Assembly (NCBI GenBank): GCA_946480015.1
Contig: CAMLIL010000143.1
Coordinates: 1 to 10,417, forward strand
Reading direction: 5' to 3'
DNA: 10,417 bases
Source of the DNA: an uncultured Oxalobacteraceae bacterium
Lineage (GTDB): Bacteria > Pseudomonadota > Gammaproteobacteria > Burkholderiales > Burkholderiaceae
Shown: one piece after another, positions 1 through 10,200 of the stretch
Position numbering within the stretch: the stretch's first letter is position 1
Layout: each line of letters starts with the position of its first letter
Position numbers and translations under genes: made by a program
The notes under the pieces: generated by a model
Databases searched by the model: none
The model's input: the letters and a program-made list of their open reading frames with translations, nothing else
What the model was told of the DNA's origin: nothing

Positions 1-55
1 TATGCAGCGGCCTGCAAAGCCGTTTAGACGGGTTCGATTCCCGTCCTCGCCTCCA
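1..55 (+). tRNA. tRNA-Cys(GCA), 3' part (5' end outside window)
   Basis: This is the 3' two-thirds of a cysteine tRNA. The anticodon arm is intact: stem 7-11 pairs with 19-23 (one G-U pair), and the 7-base loop 12-18 has anticodon GCA at 14-16. A short variable region (24-27) follows. The T arm has stem 28-32 paired with 40-44 around a loop reading TTCGATT. The 3' acceptor strand is 45-51, the discriminator is T at 52 (U73, typical of tRNA-Cys), and CCA is encoded at 53-55. The D arm and 5' acceptor strand lie outside the window. With a broken integrase starting about 130 bp downstream, its 3' end is a plausible attachment site for an integrated element; no second copy of the 3' end was noticed in this window. 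Confidence 0.93.
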
Positions 56-186
56 TCAATTCAAGCACTTGGCTCATTTCGAGCTGGTTCAAATAGGGTG
101 TGCACCTCGCGAAAAGTGAGCTGCACCTCACCTGCAACGGCCTACAGTGCGCTGACATCTGGTCTGCCCATTACTACGATGGGCTT

Positions 187-394
187 ATGGCCTCGATCAA
201 AAAAAACCGCATCAGGCACCTTCCAGCTGAGGGTGATGAACAAGCTTCTGCCGAAGACCTTGTGGGCGACGTTTGACACCTTCGAACAGGCTGATGCCTA
301 TGATCGACAGCTTGAGGCACTGCTCGCCCAGGGTATCGTGCCCGCAGCGCTGCTTGACCGTCCGGCCGCGAAGGCGCGGCAGAGCGCACGATGA
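187..394 (+). pseudogene. Tyrosine-type site-specific integrase, N-terminal remnant, frameshifted
   Basis: Start codon ATG at 187 opens with MASIKK, then needs a one-base shift at the 8-A run 199-206 to continue as TASGTFQLRV and on to KTLWATFDTFEQADAY and ALLAQGIVPAALL, ending at TGA 392-394. The pattern of a short MASIxK start, a small beta-sheet segment, an aromatic 'FxTxxQAxAY' helix and a 'L(L)AQGIVPxxLL' end resembles the N-terminal SAM-like/AP2-like portion of phage and island integrases of Burkholderiales. Only about 68 residues remain, against roughly 300-400 for a full integrase, and no catalytic R-H-R-Y core is present. No good Shine-Dalgarno is visible before 187. The position just downstream of tRNA-Cys fits an element that integrated at the tRNA and later decayed. 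The family call is by recognition of sequence style only. Confidence 0.6.
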
Positions 395-755
395 GCGACA
401 TACGTGCTTCGCAACATCGCAAACCCGCGCCGAAAAAAGCCGCACCGTTCTGGAACAGCAGAAGCGATGGGCGGATCTTGACATCGAGCGCAAGTTCCCT
501 TGGGATCGGCTGTTCCTGGCTGTGGAAAAGAGCGTCAGCGACGACGTCGAGCTCCACGAGTTAATTCCGGATAAGACTTCGCGCCAACTGTTCCTGCGCG
601 GGGAGGTACGCGATCGTGCCGCGCTGATCTCGTTGATCGATGCGCTGGCCGCCCAGCCGATGCTCGTGAACGGCCATCTGACGCGTATGGATCGAAAGAA
701 GCGTGACCGGCTCGAAACAGTTGAGTTTGAGATCAAGGCGCGGCTGTCGCCCTGA
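391..755 (+). pseudogene. PilN/GspL-like assembly protein, C-terminal fragment
   Basis: The coding-like part lies in the frame ending at TGA 753-755, from about 444 (VLEQQKRWADLDIE) onward. It shows PWDRLFLAVEKSVSDDVELH, then a 'LFLRGEVRDRAALISLIDAL' strand-helix, then 'LVNGHLTRMD' and a final beta strand ending EFEIKARL. This is the layout of the periplasmic ferredoxin-like domain of PilN (type IV pilus inner-membrane complex) and GspL relatives. Full PilN proteins are about 180-200 residues and begin with a cytoplasmic tail, one membrane helix and a coiled coil; only about 100 residues of the C-terminal domain are here, with no membrane helix. No ATG occurs in this frame between 391 and 444. 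An ATG at 391 overlaps the integrase stop (ATGA) but reads in another frame and stops at 562-564. Best read as an N-terminally deleted or frameshifted relic; the start is arbitrary. It could alternatively belong to an uncharacterised PilN-like family. Confidence 0.5.
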
Positions 756-778
756 GCACGCATCCGATTGCTCATTCG

Positions 779-858
779 CCCCCCCCCCCATAAATTTAAC
801 CTCGGCAGGGCCTTGCCTGCGACCAGACGCGCGTTTGGCCGACGCCGTATGGGGGGGG
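779..858. repeat. Poly-C (11) and poly-G (8) tracts forming an 11-bp inverted repeat
   Basis: Eleven C residues occupy 779-789 and eight G residues occupy 851-858. Including the flanking bases, CCCCCCCCATA at 782-792 is the perfect reverse complement of TATGGGGGGGG at 848-858, with a 55-base spacer. The pairing stops sharply on both sides. Homopolymers this long are rare in GC-rich bacterial DNA unless selected or young, and are prone to length change by slippage. They sit about 260-340 bp upstream of a surface/secreted protein gene, so a phase-variation or cruciform role is possible but not shown; the ends of a decayed mobile element are another reading. Confidence 0.75.
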
Positions 859-1000
859 CTTGAGAATTTGATATTCGAGGGCACCGCGCTGCAACGGTTT
901 CACCGACGTTTTGCTGGGCCATGGTCAGTCCCGCCGACCCGGAACCTGGAATGACAGCATGAGATGGGTTTCAATGTCAACTTTTATTTCTTCGTTAAAA

Positions 1001-1040
1001 GATTGGTATTTTGCATTATTTAATGTAATTGCATGATATT
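1001..1040 (+). promoter_or_regulatory. Possible promoter in AT-rich leader
   Basis: Within the AT-rich patch, TGTAAT at 1024-1029 matches five of six bases of a sigma-70 -10 box, with a TTGGTA-like -35 at 1004-1009 at a short 14-base spacing. An alternative is TTGCAT at 1011-1016 with GATATT at 1035-1040, spaced 18. Neither is a strong match and they are mutually exclusive guesses; the base-composition dip is the better evidence that a promoter lies here. Either would give a 5' leader of roughly 70-85 bases before the ATG at 1120. Confidence 0.3.
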
Positions 1041-1119
1041 CTTCGGGCAATTTTTGTAGTTACAGTTGCTGTTCCCGGCTGCCGTCCAGTTGGTTCATTT
1101 TCCGTCGTAAACAATCCAA

Positions 1120-1227
1120 ATGAAAATCTCCTCCCGCTTCGTTGCGAAAGTGCTCGCCGTACTGTCGATTCTCGCGGTCTGTCCGCTCGGCTGGAGCCAA
1201 GGGATGCCTTCACCGCAGGCGTACGCC
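1120..1227 (+). other. Sec-type signal peptide of the giant protein
   Basis: The first residues are basic (K2, R6, K10), followed by a hydrophobic stretch at residues 11-20 (VLAVLSILAV), then a helix-breaking CPLGW. The best signal-peptidase I site is after AYA (residues 34-36), just before the first Ig-like module begins SVSVSP; an earlier cut near residue 26 is possible. The cysteine at 21 is preceded by LAV, which lacks the small residue at -1 needed for a standard lipobox, so a lipoprotein is less likely. Confidence 0.75.
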
Positions 1228-4200
1228 TCCGTGAGCGTCAGTCCTTCGTCAACGTTGCAGGTCGGGCAGTCGTATTCGATTTCATGGACCTCCACCCCGA
1301 CTAAAACGACCAAGGTGCAGTACAACTGCTCGGCGACGGGGTCAACCTACGCGACGGGCGGCTACCTGGCAACCAGTGGCAGCTTGAACGGCGTAGTGCC
1401 GGCGGCATGGGCCGGGAAATCCTCGACATGCGACTTCCGCGCGTTCGACACCAATGGCATGCCGCAGTCGTCCCCGTCGGTGATCACATTGACAACGGCA
1501 GCGTCGGTGCAGGCGCAGACCATTAGTTTCAGCGCGTTGGGCGGCAAGAGCCTGGGCGATCCCGCGTTCGCCGTATCGGCCAGTGCCACCTCGGGGTTGG
1601 CCGTTGCCTTCAGTTCGACGACGTCAGCGGTTTGTACGGTATCGGGCTCGACCGTGTCGCTGGTTGGTACCGGCACCTGTACGGTCGCGGCGAATCAGGC
1701 CGGCAATGGCAGTTACAGCGCGGCACCGCAGGTGACCCAATCGTTCGCGGTGGGATTGAGGCCGCAGACCATCGGTTTTGGCGCTCTGGGAAACAAAACC
1801 ATCGGCGATCCCTCGTTTACGGTATCGGCCAGCGCCACGTCGGGATTGGCCGTTGCTTTCAGTTCGACCACGCCATCGGTGTGCTCGATATCGGGTACAA
1901 GCGTGACGTTGGTGGGGACCGGTACCTGCGCGGTCGCGGCGAATCAAGCTGGCAATGGCACCTATAGTGCGGCACCGCAAGTGACCCAATCGTTTTCGGT
2001 GGTCCCGCAGCCTTTGCAGGCGCAGAGCATCAGTTTTGGCGCTTTGGGCGACAAGACGATGGGCGACCCGGCGTTCGCCGTATCGGCCAGCGCCACCTCG
2101 GGATTGAGCGTTAGTTTCAGTTCGTCGACGGCATCTGTTTGTACTATTTCGGGCACAACCGTGACACTGGTTGGAACCGGCATCTGTAGCGTCGCAGCCA
2201 ATCAGGCCGGCAACAGCAGCTACAGTGCAGCACCGCAAACGACCCAATCATTCACCGTGGCCGCGCGGCCATTGCAGGCGCAGAGCATCAGTTTTGGGGC
2301 GTTGGGCAGCAAGACCATGGGGGATCCGGCATTTGCAGTCTCGGCCAGCGCTACATCGGGCTTGACCGTCAGTTTCAGCTCAACGACGCCATCCGTTTGC
2401 ACGGTGTCGGGCTCGACCGTGACGATGGTTGCCAGCGGCACCTGCACGGTCGCGGCGAATCAGGCAGGTAACGGCAGTTACAGTGCGGCCCCGCAAGTGA
2501 GCCAATCGTTCACGGTGGCGCCGCCGCCCCCCGCCAAGCCTACGTTAACGCTGAACCCGATTCCCGCGGACCTGATTGCCGGGACGACGTTTACGATGTC
2601 CTGGAGCTCGACCAATGCAACCTCGGTAACACGCGTCTGCACCTCATCGCGGACGGGCTTTACCGATAATTCATCGATGGCGCTCAGTTCGTCGTATCAG
2701 GCCACGGCTTCGGCATCGTGGGTCGGTTATCCCTCGTACTGTACGTGGACGGCGAGCGGGCCAGGCGGCAACACGCCGGTCTTGCAGACCATGATCACGA
2801 GAAATGCTACGCCGCCGTATGCCACATCCGCTCCGGCCGCAATTACCGCTTCGGTGAGCCCTTCAACGCTTGTCGCAGGGCAGCCTTACACGATTACGTG
2901 GAGCGCCACCAATTCGACCAAGGTGCAGTACAACTGCAGTGCCAGCGGGTCGACCTATCGTGGCGGACAGGATAATCTGAATAACAACGATAGCATCGAC
3001 GGCATCGCCCCGGCAGCCTGGGTGGGGACGCCGTCGACCTGCGAGTTCCGCGGCTTTAACGGCAACGGCGTGCCGTCGACCGCGGCGGTTGTCACCTTGA
3101 CCACCACGGCACCGATTCAGGCGCAAAGCATCAATTTTGGTGCGTTGGGCGCCAAGATCATGGGCGATCCGGCGTTCGCCGTTTCGGCCAGCGCCACGTC
3201 GGGATTGGCCGTTACCTTCAGTTCGACGACGCCGTCGACCTGTACGGTATCGGGCTCGACCGTGTCGCTGGTTGGTTCCGGTACGTGTACGGTCGCCGCC
3301 AATCAGGCAGGCAACGGCAGCTACAGTGCGGCAGCGCAAGTGACGCAATCGTTCCCTGTGGGCGCGAAGGCGCAGAGCATCAGTTTTGGCCCTTTGGCAG
3401 CCAACACCATGAGCGATCCACCGTTCAGCGTATCGGCGAGCGCCACGTCGGGATTGGCCGTTACCTTCAGTTCGACAACGCCATCGGTTTGCACGGTATC
3501 GGGCACGACCGTGACGCTGATTGCCAGCGGCACCTGCACGATCGCAGCGAGTCAGGCTGGCAACAGCACCTACAGTGCGGCACCGCAAGTGACCCAGTCG
3601 CTTACGGTACCACCACCTCAGGCGCAAACCATTAATTTTGGCGCTTTGGCCAGCAAGACCATGGGCGATCCGGCGTTTGACGTATCGGCCAGCGCCACGT
3701 CGGGCTTGACCGTCAGTTTCAGTTCGACGACGCCATCGGTTTGCACGGTATCAAACACCGCCGTGACGCTGGTTGCCAGCGGCACCTGCACGGTCACAGC
3801 GAATCAGGTCGGCAACGCTGGTTACAGTGCGGCGCCGCAAGTTACCCAATCGTTCACGGTGGCCCCGCCGCCGCCGGCCAAACCTACGTTAACGCTGAAC
3901 CCGATTCCCGCGGACCTGATTGCCGGGACGACGTTTACGATGTCCTGGAGCTCGACCAATGCAACCTCGGTAACACGCGTCTGCACCTCATCGCGGACGG
4001 GCTTTACCGATAATTCATCGATGGCGCTCAGTTCGTCGTATCAGGCCACGGCTTCGGCATCGTGGGTCGGTTATCCCTCGTACTGTACGTGGACGGCGAG
4101 CGGGCCAGGCGGCAACACGCCGGTCTTGCAGACCATGATCACGAGAAATGCTACGCCGCCGTATGCCACATCCGCTCCGGCCGCAATTACCGCTTCGGTG

Positions 4201-7200
4201 AGCCCTTCAACGCTTGTCGCAGGGCAGCCTTACACGATTACGTGGAGCGCCACCAATTCGACCAAGGTGCAGTACAACTGCAGTGCCAGCGGGTCGACCT
4301 ATCGTGGCGGACAGGATAATCTGAATAACAACGATAGCATCGACGGCATCGCCCCGGCAGCCTGGGTGGGGACGCCGTCGACCTGCGAGTTCCGCGGCTT
4401 TAACGGCAACGGCGTGCCGTCGACCGCGGCGGTTGTCACCTTAACGACCATTGCCCCGTCGCAGGCGCCGACGCTCGAGGTCAATCCGAACCCAGCGAAT
4501 CTGACTGCCGGGACGCCATTCGAAGTGTCGTGGAGCTCGACGAACGCGACCTCGGTCACGCGCACGTGTACCGCGGCCGGTACCGGCTTTACCGATAGCT
4601 CAACGATGGCAAGCAATTCGTCGTATGCCGCGACGGCGTTGGCGGCATGGGTCGGTTATCCCTCCACCTGTACCTGGACGGCGACCGGCGCGGGCGGCGC
4701 CACGGCGAAAGTCACCCAAACCATGACGACAACTGCGGTGGTCGCGTCGCTAGCGCCGACCGTCACGGTGAGCGCATCCACCATACAAGTCTTCGGCACG
4801 CATTCGATGAGCTGGTCGACGACCGGTACGCAAGTCGAATATTCCTGCAATTTGTCGGGTTCCAGCTATGCGGCAAGCGGCGTCGGCGGCGCTACCGGTG
4901 CCCTGAGCGGACCGGTTCCGTACAACTGGGGCGGCAACACCTTGCAATGCACCTTTACGGCGTCCGATGCGAGCGGCACCCGTGCCTCAACGGTGAAGAG
5001 CATACAGGTCTTGCCGGAAGTAGGGCTCAGTGTGACGCGCCCGGACACCCCGATGGTGGTAGGCGTCCCGTCCACGGTGACCTGGTCCAGCACCAATGCC
5101 GTCGAGGTGAAACGGACATGTACGGCGCCAAAGACGGGCTTCAATAGCCCGGAAACGGCGATGGGAAAGAACGGGAATTCGACGTTGACCCCGCTCGACG
5201 GCTGGTTCCTGAACGATTCCACGTGCACCTGGACGGCGGTCGGCCTCGGTGGTGCGGTGAAGACGGTTACTGAAACGATGCAGACCGCACGCAATAGTGC
5301 CACGACGGTGACAACGGCCGGCATCACGCCGACCTTGTCCGTGAGCCCGAACAATGTGAGGGTGCCTGCAGGCGGAACGGCCGAGCTTACTTTCAGCGGT
5401 ACCGCGCGCAGCACGGAAGCCCTGGTCATGGTCGAGGTCTTTCAGGACAGCGGAACGGGATACGGCAAGCAAGCGCTGTATACCTACCTCAATTCCGAAA
5501 GCGCCGTGAGCTTCGGCTTTGTGCGCAACCTTCCGCCGGGAATCCATCGTTTCAAGGCGCGGGCGACCGACGTGCTCCTGCGTGCCACGGATTCGGATCC
5601 GGTGTATGTCAACGTTACCGCCAGTCCGCTGCTTGGTACGCTGGTGGGCGTGCGGCAGGATGCCAGTGCCGTGCCGCGGCTGACTGGCTGGGTATGCGAG
5701 GACGGTAGTTCCAGTGCATTGAACTACAAGGTGTTCATGCAGGCGCCGTCACTGGCCGCTGGCGGCATCCAGATCGCTTCCGGAACGGCCAATCTGACCA
5801 GCGACGCTGGCAATGCCGACGTCCAGGCGGCATGCCATACGCCTGGCGCAGGCCACCAGTTTAGTGTGGACCTGATTGCCGCCAGCGCGGGGGTGAATGG
5901 GGGAATCTCGGCCGGCACGCCATTGTTCGTACAGGCCGAGACGGCCGGGGGCGGCAGTATCGTGCTGCCCTGCGCCGACCTGCATTGCACCATGCCGGGG
6001 TCCTTGCGTATCGGCTTGACGACGCCGCTCAACAACGACAAGGTGGTCGCGCCAGGGCCGCTGTTTGTGCGCGCCAAGCTCGCCAATGTCACCGGCACGG
6101 TCGACGCGGTTGATCTGGGTTTCGATGGCCGTTTTGTCAGCGCGACGCGTGACACCGAAGCCGACACCTATGTTGGCAGCTTCAACGAGCTTGTTGCCAG
6201 AGAAAGTGCCTATCCCGTGACGGCGCGCGTTCGCCAGGGCAACAGCATTGTGTATTCGGTGGTCAACATGGTCACCGTGCTGCCGAGTACAACGGCGAAA
6301 ATGACGTTGACCAACCCTGTCAACGGCGCAAGCATCCCAGCGAAGACGAAGATAGCACTTGCCGCCAATCCGATCGGCGATTCAGCGCTGATTGCAACGG
6401 TAAAATTCTTTGCAAATGGAACCGCAGTCGGCACCGGAACACTCTCCGCCGGCACGTGGCGGTATGACTGGACACCGGCATTGCCAGGGACGGCGAAGCT
6501 GGAAGCCAGGGCATTCGCGGCGTCCGGCAGTCTGATCGGCACTTCGGTACCGGTTGTCATTTCGCTGACCGGTACCTCGAGCGATCCAGCTCCGCTCCCG
6601 GTGACGATTGTTTCAGCGGACCTGGATCGGCTCATCGGGAATTCCGATGCCGGCACCTTGCCGGGCAATGTCACTGTGGGCAACGATGGGGCAGCAAGCT
6701 ACGACGTGCCCCTGCCAGTTCCGCCTGGCACTGGCGGGATGGCGCCGGCTTTGTCGCTGCGCTATTCCAGCCTGGGCTCGAACGGCATGGTGGGCCAAGG
6801 CTGGTCTCTGACCGGTCTATCGACGATCCATCGCTGTACCAAGACCACTGCGCAGGACGGCGAGCCGGGAAGGATCAATTTTGATCGGGGCGACCGGCTT
6901 TGTCTCGATGGGCAGCGACTGTTGCGCGTCAACGCGAGTAGCACGGGCGGTGACATCGATGCTGCCTACTGGGAAATCGGCGCCGAATTCCGTACCGAGC
7001 AGGAGAGCTTTACCCGCGTCACTCGCCTGGATAGCGGTGGCTTCAAGGCCGAATCCAAGGATGGCCGCATTCGTTATTTCGGCACCAATTTTAATGATTC
7101 CGATACCGGAAGTACCATTCACACCGTTGGCCTGCCAGATGACCATCAGCTGGTGTGGGCACTCGGTCATGTGGAGGACCGGGTCGGCAACTATATGGCG

Positions 7201-10200
7201 GTCGAGTATCGGCAGGACAGGGTAAGTGGGGAGTATTTGCCGGCCCAGCTGCGCTATGGGGGCAACCGGAGGATCAATCAGCAGACCGACCTGACCGTGC
7301 GTTTCGACTACGAAGCGCGTGCCGACGCGAACATCATGTACATCGGCGGCGCGCGTAACGATCTGCTTAGCCGGCTAACCCACGTACGCACCTATACCGG
7401 AACCGATGCTGGCGGCAATGGGGGCGTGCTGGTCAGGGATCACGAGATCCACTATACGCAAAGCGCCAGCAGCGGGCGAAGCCTGGTCGACTGGATGCAG
7501 GCGTGCGCAAGAAATCCGGTCACCAGTGCCGTCGAATGCCTGCCCAAAACGTCGTTCGACTGGGGGCAGGGCGGTGCACTCGCGCTCAAACCGCTGGACG
7601 TGCCGCCTGTGATGCTGCCAGTGCTGGATCAGAGCATGAGCTTGCCAACTGCGGGTTTTGAGCTTCCCGCGCGCTACCAGGGCAACCTCGATGGCAGCGG
7701 TCGTACCAGTTTTATCGCCGATCGCTTGCTTACCTGTGATAAGAGTGGCTGCCTTGTGAACGACTGGCCCGTGGTGCCGCATAAATTGCGGATCAGGTTG
7801 CCCAATGGTTCGGAGTTTGACCACACACTTGATATTGCCGGTGCGGGCTTATCCTCCACCAGCAGAATTCAATTGAGCCTGGCCGATTTGAATGCGGACG
7901 GCCGCGACGATCTCGTGTTGGTCGCCGGTGCCGGCAAGTGGGGATACTGTCTTAACGAAGCAAACGAGGATGGCACAATCAACTTCCGCTGCGCGCCTGG
8001 CGTAAACAGCGCAACGAGCGCCTTTCAGGGCCTGGTCGATTTGCGCAATGAATCGAAGATGCACGTGATCACGATGGACAGGGGCGCGGCCCTACCGACG
8101 TATCAACTCTCCGATTGCTCGTACGCGAATAATGCGATGCAATGTGTTCCGCTGCCAATTACGTCGCTTCCGTCCACAGTCGGCGCCATGCCTATGCCGT
8201 CTGGGACTTCGGGCTTCGGCATATCCGGGATTGAACTTAGCAAGCAAAGCTTTTCCGATTTCATTGCCACTTGGATTACCAAGATTCCCGCAGCTGACGC
8301 GGCTCACGGGTCTCAGAGTTGCGATACCAATGGCTCGTGTACTTTGGTTGACGTCTCGGTCGGGACCGCAACCTGCTTCTACCGCCTGGGTGGGGTTGCG
8401 TGTCAATCAGTCTATAACAAGATCATTCCGGGCGATCAAGCGTACCAGACCACCTGCTCGGGAGGAGGAGACAGCATGCCGACCTGCGGGACGGTAAGCC
8501 ATATCCCGACCATCGTGTCGGGGCAAAACATCGGCGACCTCAACGGCGATGGCCTGACGGACTTTATTTATCTGGTCACGACCACCGACGCCCCGCTTGC
8601 ATCCTACGGGCATCCGTTGACGGTAACTTCGGTTGAGTACGGCAGCCCGCACGCATGCTTCAGTAAGGAGTCCGGCGCCGAATGCCGTTACGAGCAAATG
8701 CTGGCGCAAGCGCTCGTCCAGCCGGTGAACGCGTTCACCGTGAACGTGACAGGGCAGATTGCCGATTTCCGCGGTGACGGGGTGCAGCGGCTGATCTCCT
8801 ATCCCGAAAATCCGGGAACAGGCAAACTCAAACTCTGCCGGTACGCCGTGAGCGGTTTCGTATGTGATGAGTTCGATGCGAGTATTCCGGAGGATGTGCC
8901 GCAATTGGTGACTCTTGACGATAGCGGTGTGCCGGCCTTCCTGACCAATTGCGACAAGTTCCAAAGCCAGACCAACCGGAAACCCTGCACCGCGGTGACT
9001 CTGGCGGCGCCGGCGGGTGCCGATAAGCTGGTTGCTGTGACTAACGGGCTCGGCTATCGCGAGGAAGTCGACTACGCGCGCGGCGACGATGCCGCCGTCT
9101 ACCAGCGCATCGCGACCATCGATGGCGCTGAGCGCCGGCCAGTATATCCGCAGCGTGCAACGTCGCCAGGCGTGCTGGTCAAGCAACTGCGCCGAAGCAA
9201 TGGACAGGGAAATTGGCTGAGTGCGAACTACGCTTATGAAGGTGCGACCCGGGACCTGCTGGGCCGCGGCTCGCTGGGTTTCGCCAAGGTAGAAGTCACG
9301 GATCAGCAAAGCGGCATCCGGACCAGCACCGCCCTGTCGCAGGATTATCCAACGGTGGGAATGGTGCTGCATGCGCAGTCGGTATCGCGCAACAGTGTGG
9401 TCCTCACCGATACGGTCAACGTACCGGCCACGCGCACGCTAGTCGCGCCGAGCGGTGCCAAAACTGTCTTCGCGTTCACCGATACGAGCACGGTCACGCG
9501 CAAGGATCTGGACTCGTCGGAGCTGGGCACAACCATTACCGGCAACGAATACGAGGGGACCGGATACAGCGACTTCTTCGGCAATCTGTATCGGGAAACG
9601 GTCAGCGTGTCGGGCGGCGGCCGAAATTTCGCGACCCAGACGGTGACGAACTATTCCAACAATACTGCCGCCTGGCTGATCGGCCGCCCTTCGACTGTCA
9701 GCTTGACCAAGACCGCCGCGGACGGCACCGGCGTCACGCGCACGACGACGTACGACTACGAGCCCGCAAGCGGCTTGCTGGCCACCATGACGGTTGAAAA
9801 GGGCAACGCACTCTACGAGGTGGCGACGGTCTACAAGCGTGACCGCAACAGCTTCGGCCTGGTCAACACGACCACCCAAAGCTGGACCGCGCCGGTCAAG
9901 CCGGGCGTGGCGGCAGGGACCATGCTGCAGCGGCAGCTGTCGGATATCGACTACGATGGCAAGGGGCGTTTTGCAGGGACGATCCGGAACGCTGTCGGGC
10001 ATGTGGAAACACGGGCCTACGATGCCGGGACTGGCGTGCAGAGACTCCTGACCGGACCGAACGGCTTGCCCACCAGCTGGGAGGCCGACGGCTTCGGTCG
10101 GGTGACGAAAGAGGTACGCGCGGACGGCAATGAAACCCGCTTCTACCGCAAGCAGTGCGTGGGATGCGCGGGCGGTGCCGTGACTGCCGAAATCACCGAT

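Larger units (their letters stand above)
756..1119. other. Gene-free leader between the relics and the giant gene
   Basis: No convincing coding sequence on either strand. It contains the poly-C/poly-G inverted repeat at 782-858 and then, from about 970 to 1065, an abruptly AT-rich stretch that contrasts with the GC-rich surroundings and probably carries the promoter of the downstream gene. A small hairpin (805-809 with 816-820) has no T run after it, so I do not call a terminator. The last in-frame stop before the giant gene is TAA at 1108-1110. Confidence 0.7.

Noticed and set aside
805..820. GCAGG/CCTGC hairpin as a terminator
   Set aside because: The stem is only 5 bp and no T run follows.
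212..922. Reverse-strand open frame of 236 codons across the relics
   Set aside because: Serine/arginine-rich translation reading through the poly-C and poly-G tracts; the forward-strand integrase-like and PilN-like segments are better supported.
1171..1185. Possible lipobox around cysteine 21 (LAVC)
   Set aside because: The residue before the cysteine is valine rather than Gly/Ala/Ser, and a standard AYA signal-peptidase I site follows at residues 34-36.
1624..2247. Reverse-strand open frame of 207 codons
   Set aside because: Same antisense-of-repeat pattern, with no signal for start or family.
2863..3627. Long reverse-strand open frame (254 codons) across the repeats
   Set aside because: Its translation is arginine-rich and repeats with the same period as the forward repeats (RCRTV.AVA.L...), as expected for the antisense of GC-rich coding repeats; the forward frame is clearly the real one.
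1516..3861. CRISPR-like array
   Set aside because: The repeats are about 250 bp, coding and in frame, with no short repeat/unique spacer pattern.
2718..4319. Two identical 85-codon forward open frames (2718-2975 and 4062-4319) as genes
   Set aside because: They are the same out-of-frame shadow inside the 560-bp perfect repeat.
8407..9372. Reverse-strand open frame of 321 codons
   Set aside because: It overlaps the conserved TcdB middle domain on the forward strand and has no recognisable motif; a shadow frame in high-GC DNA.
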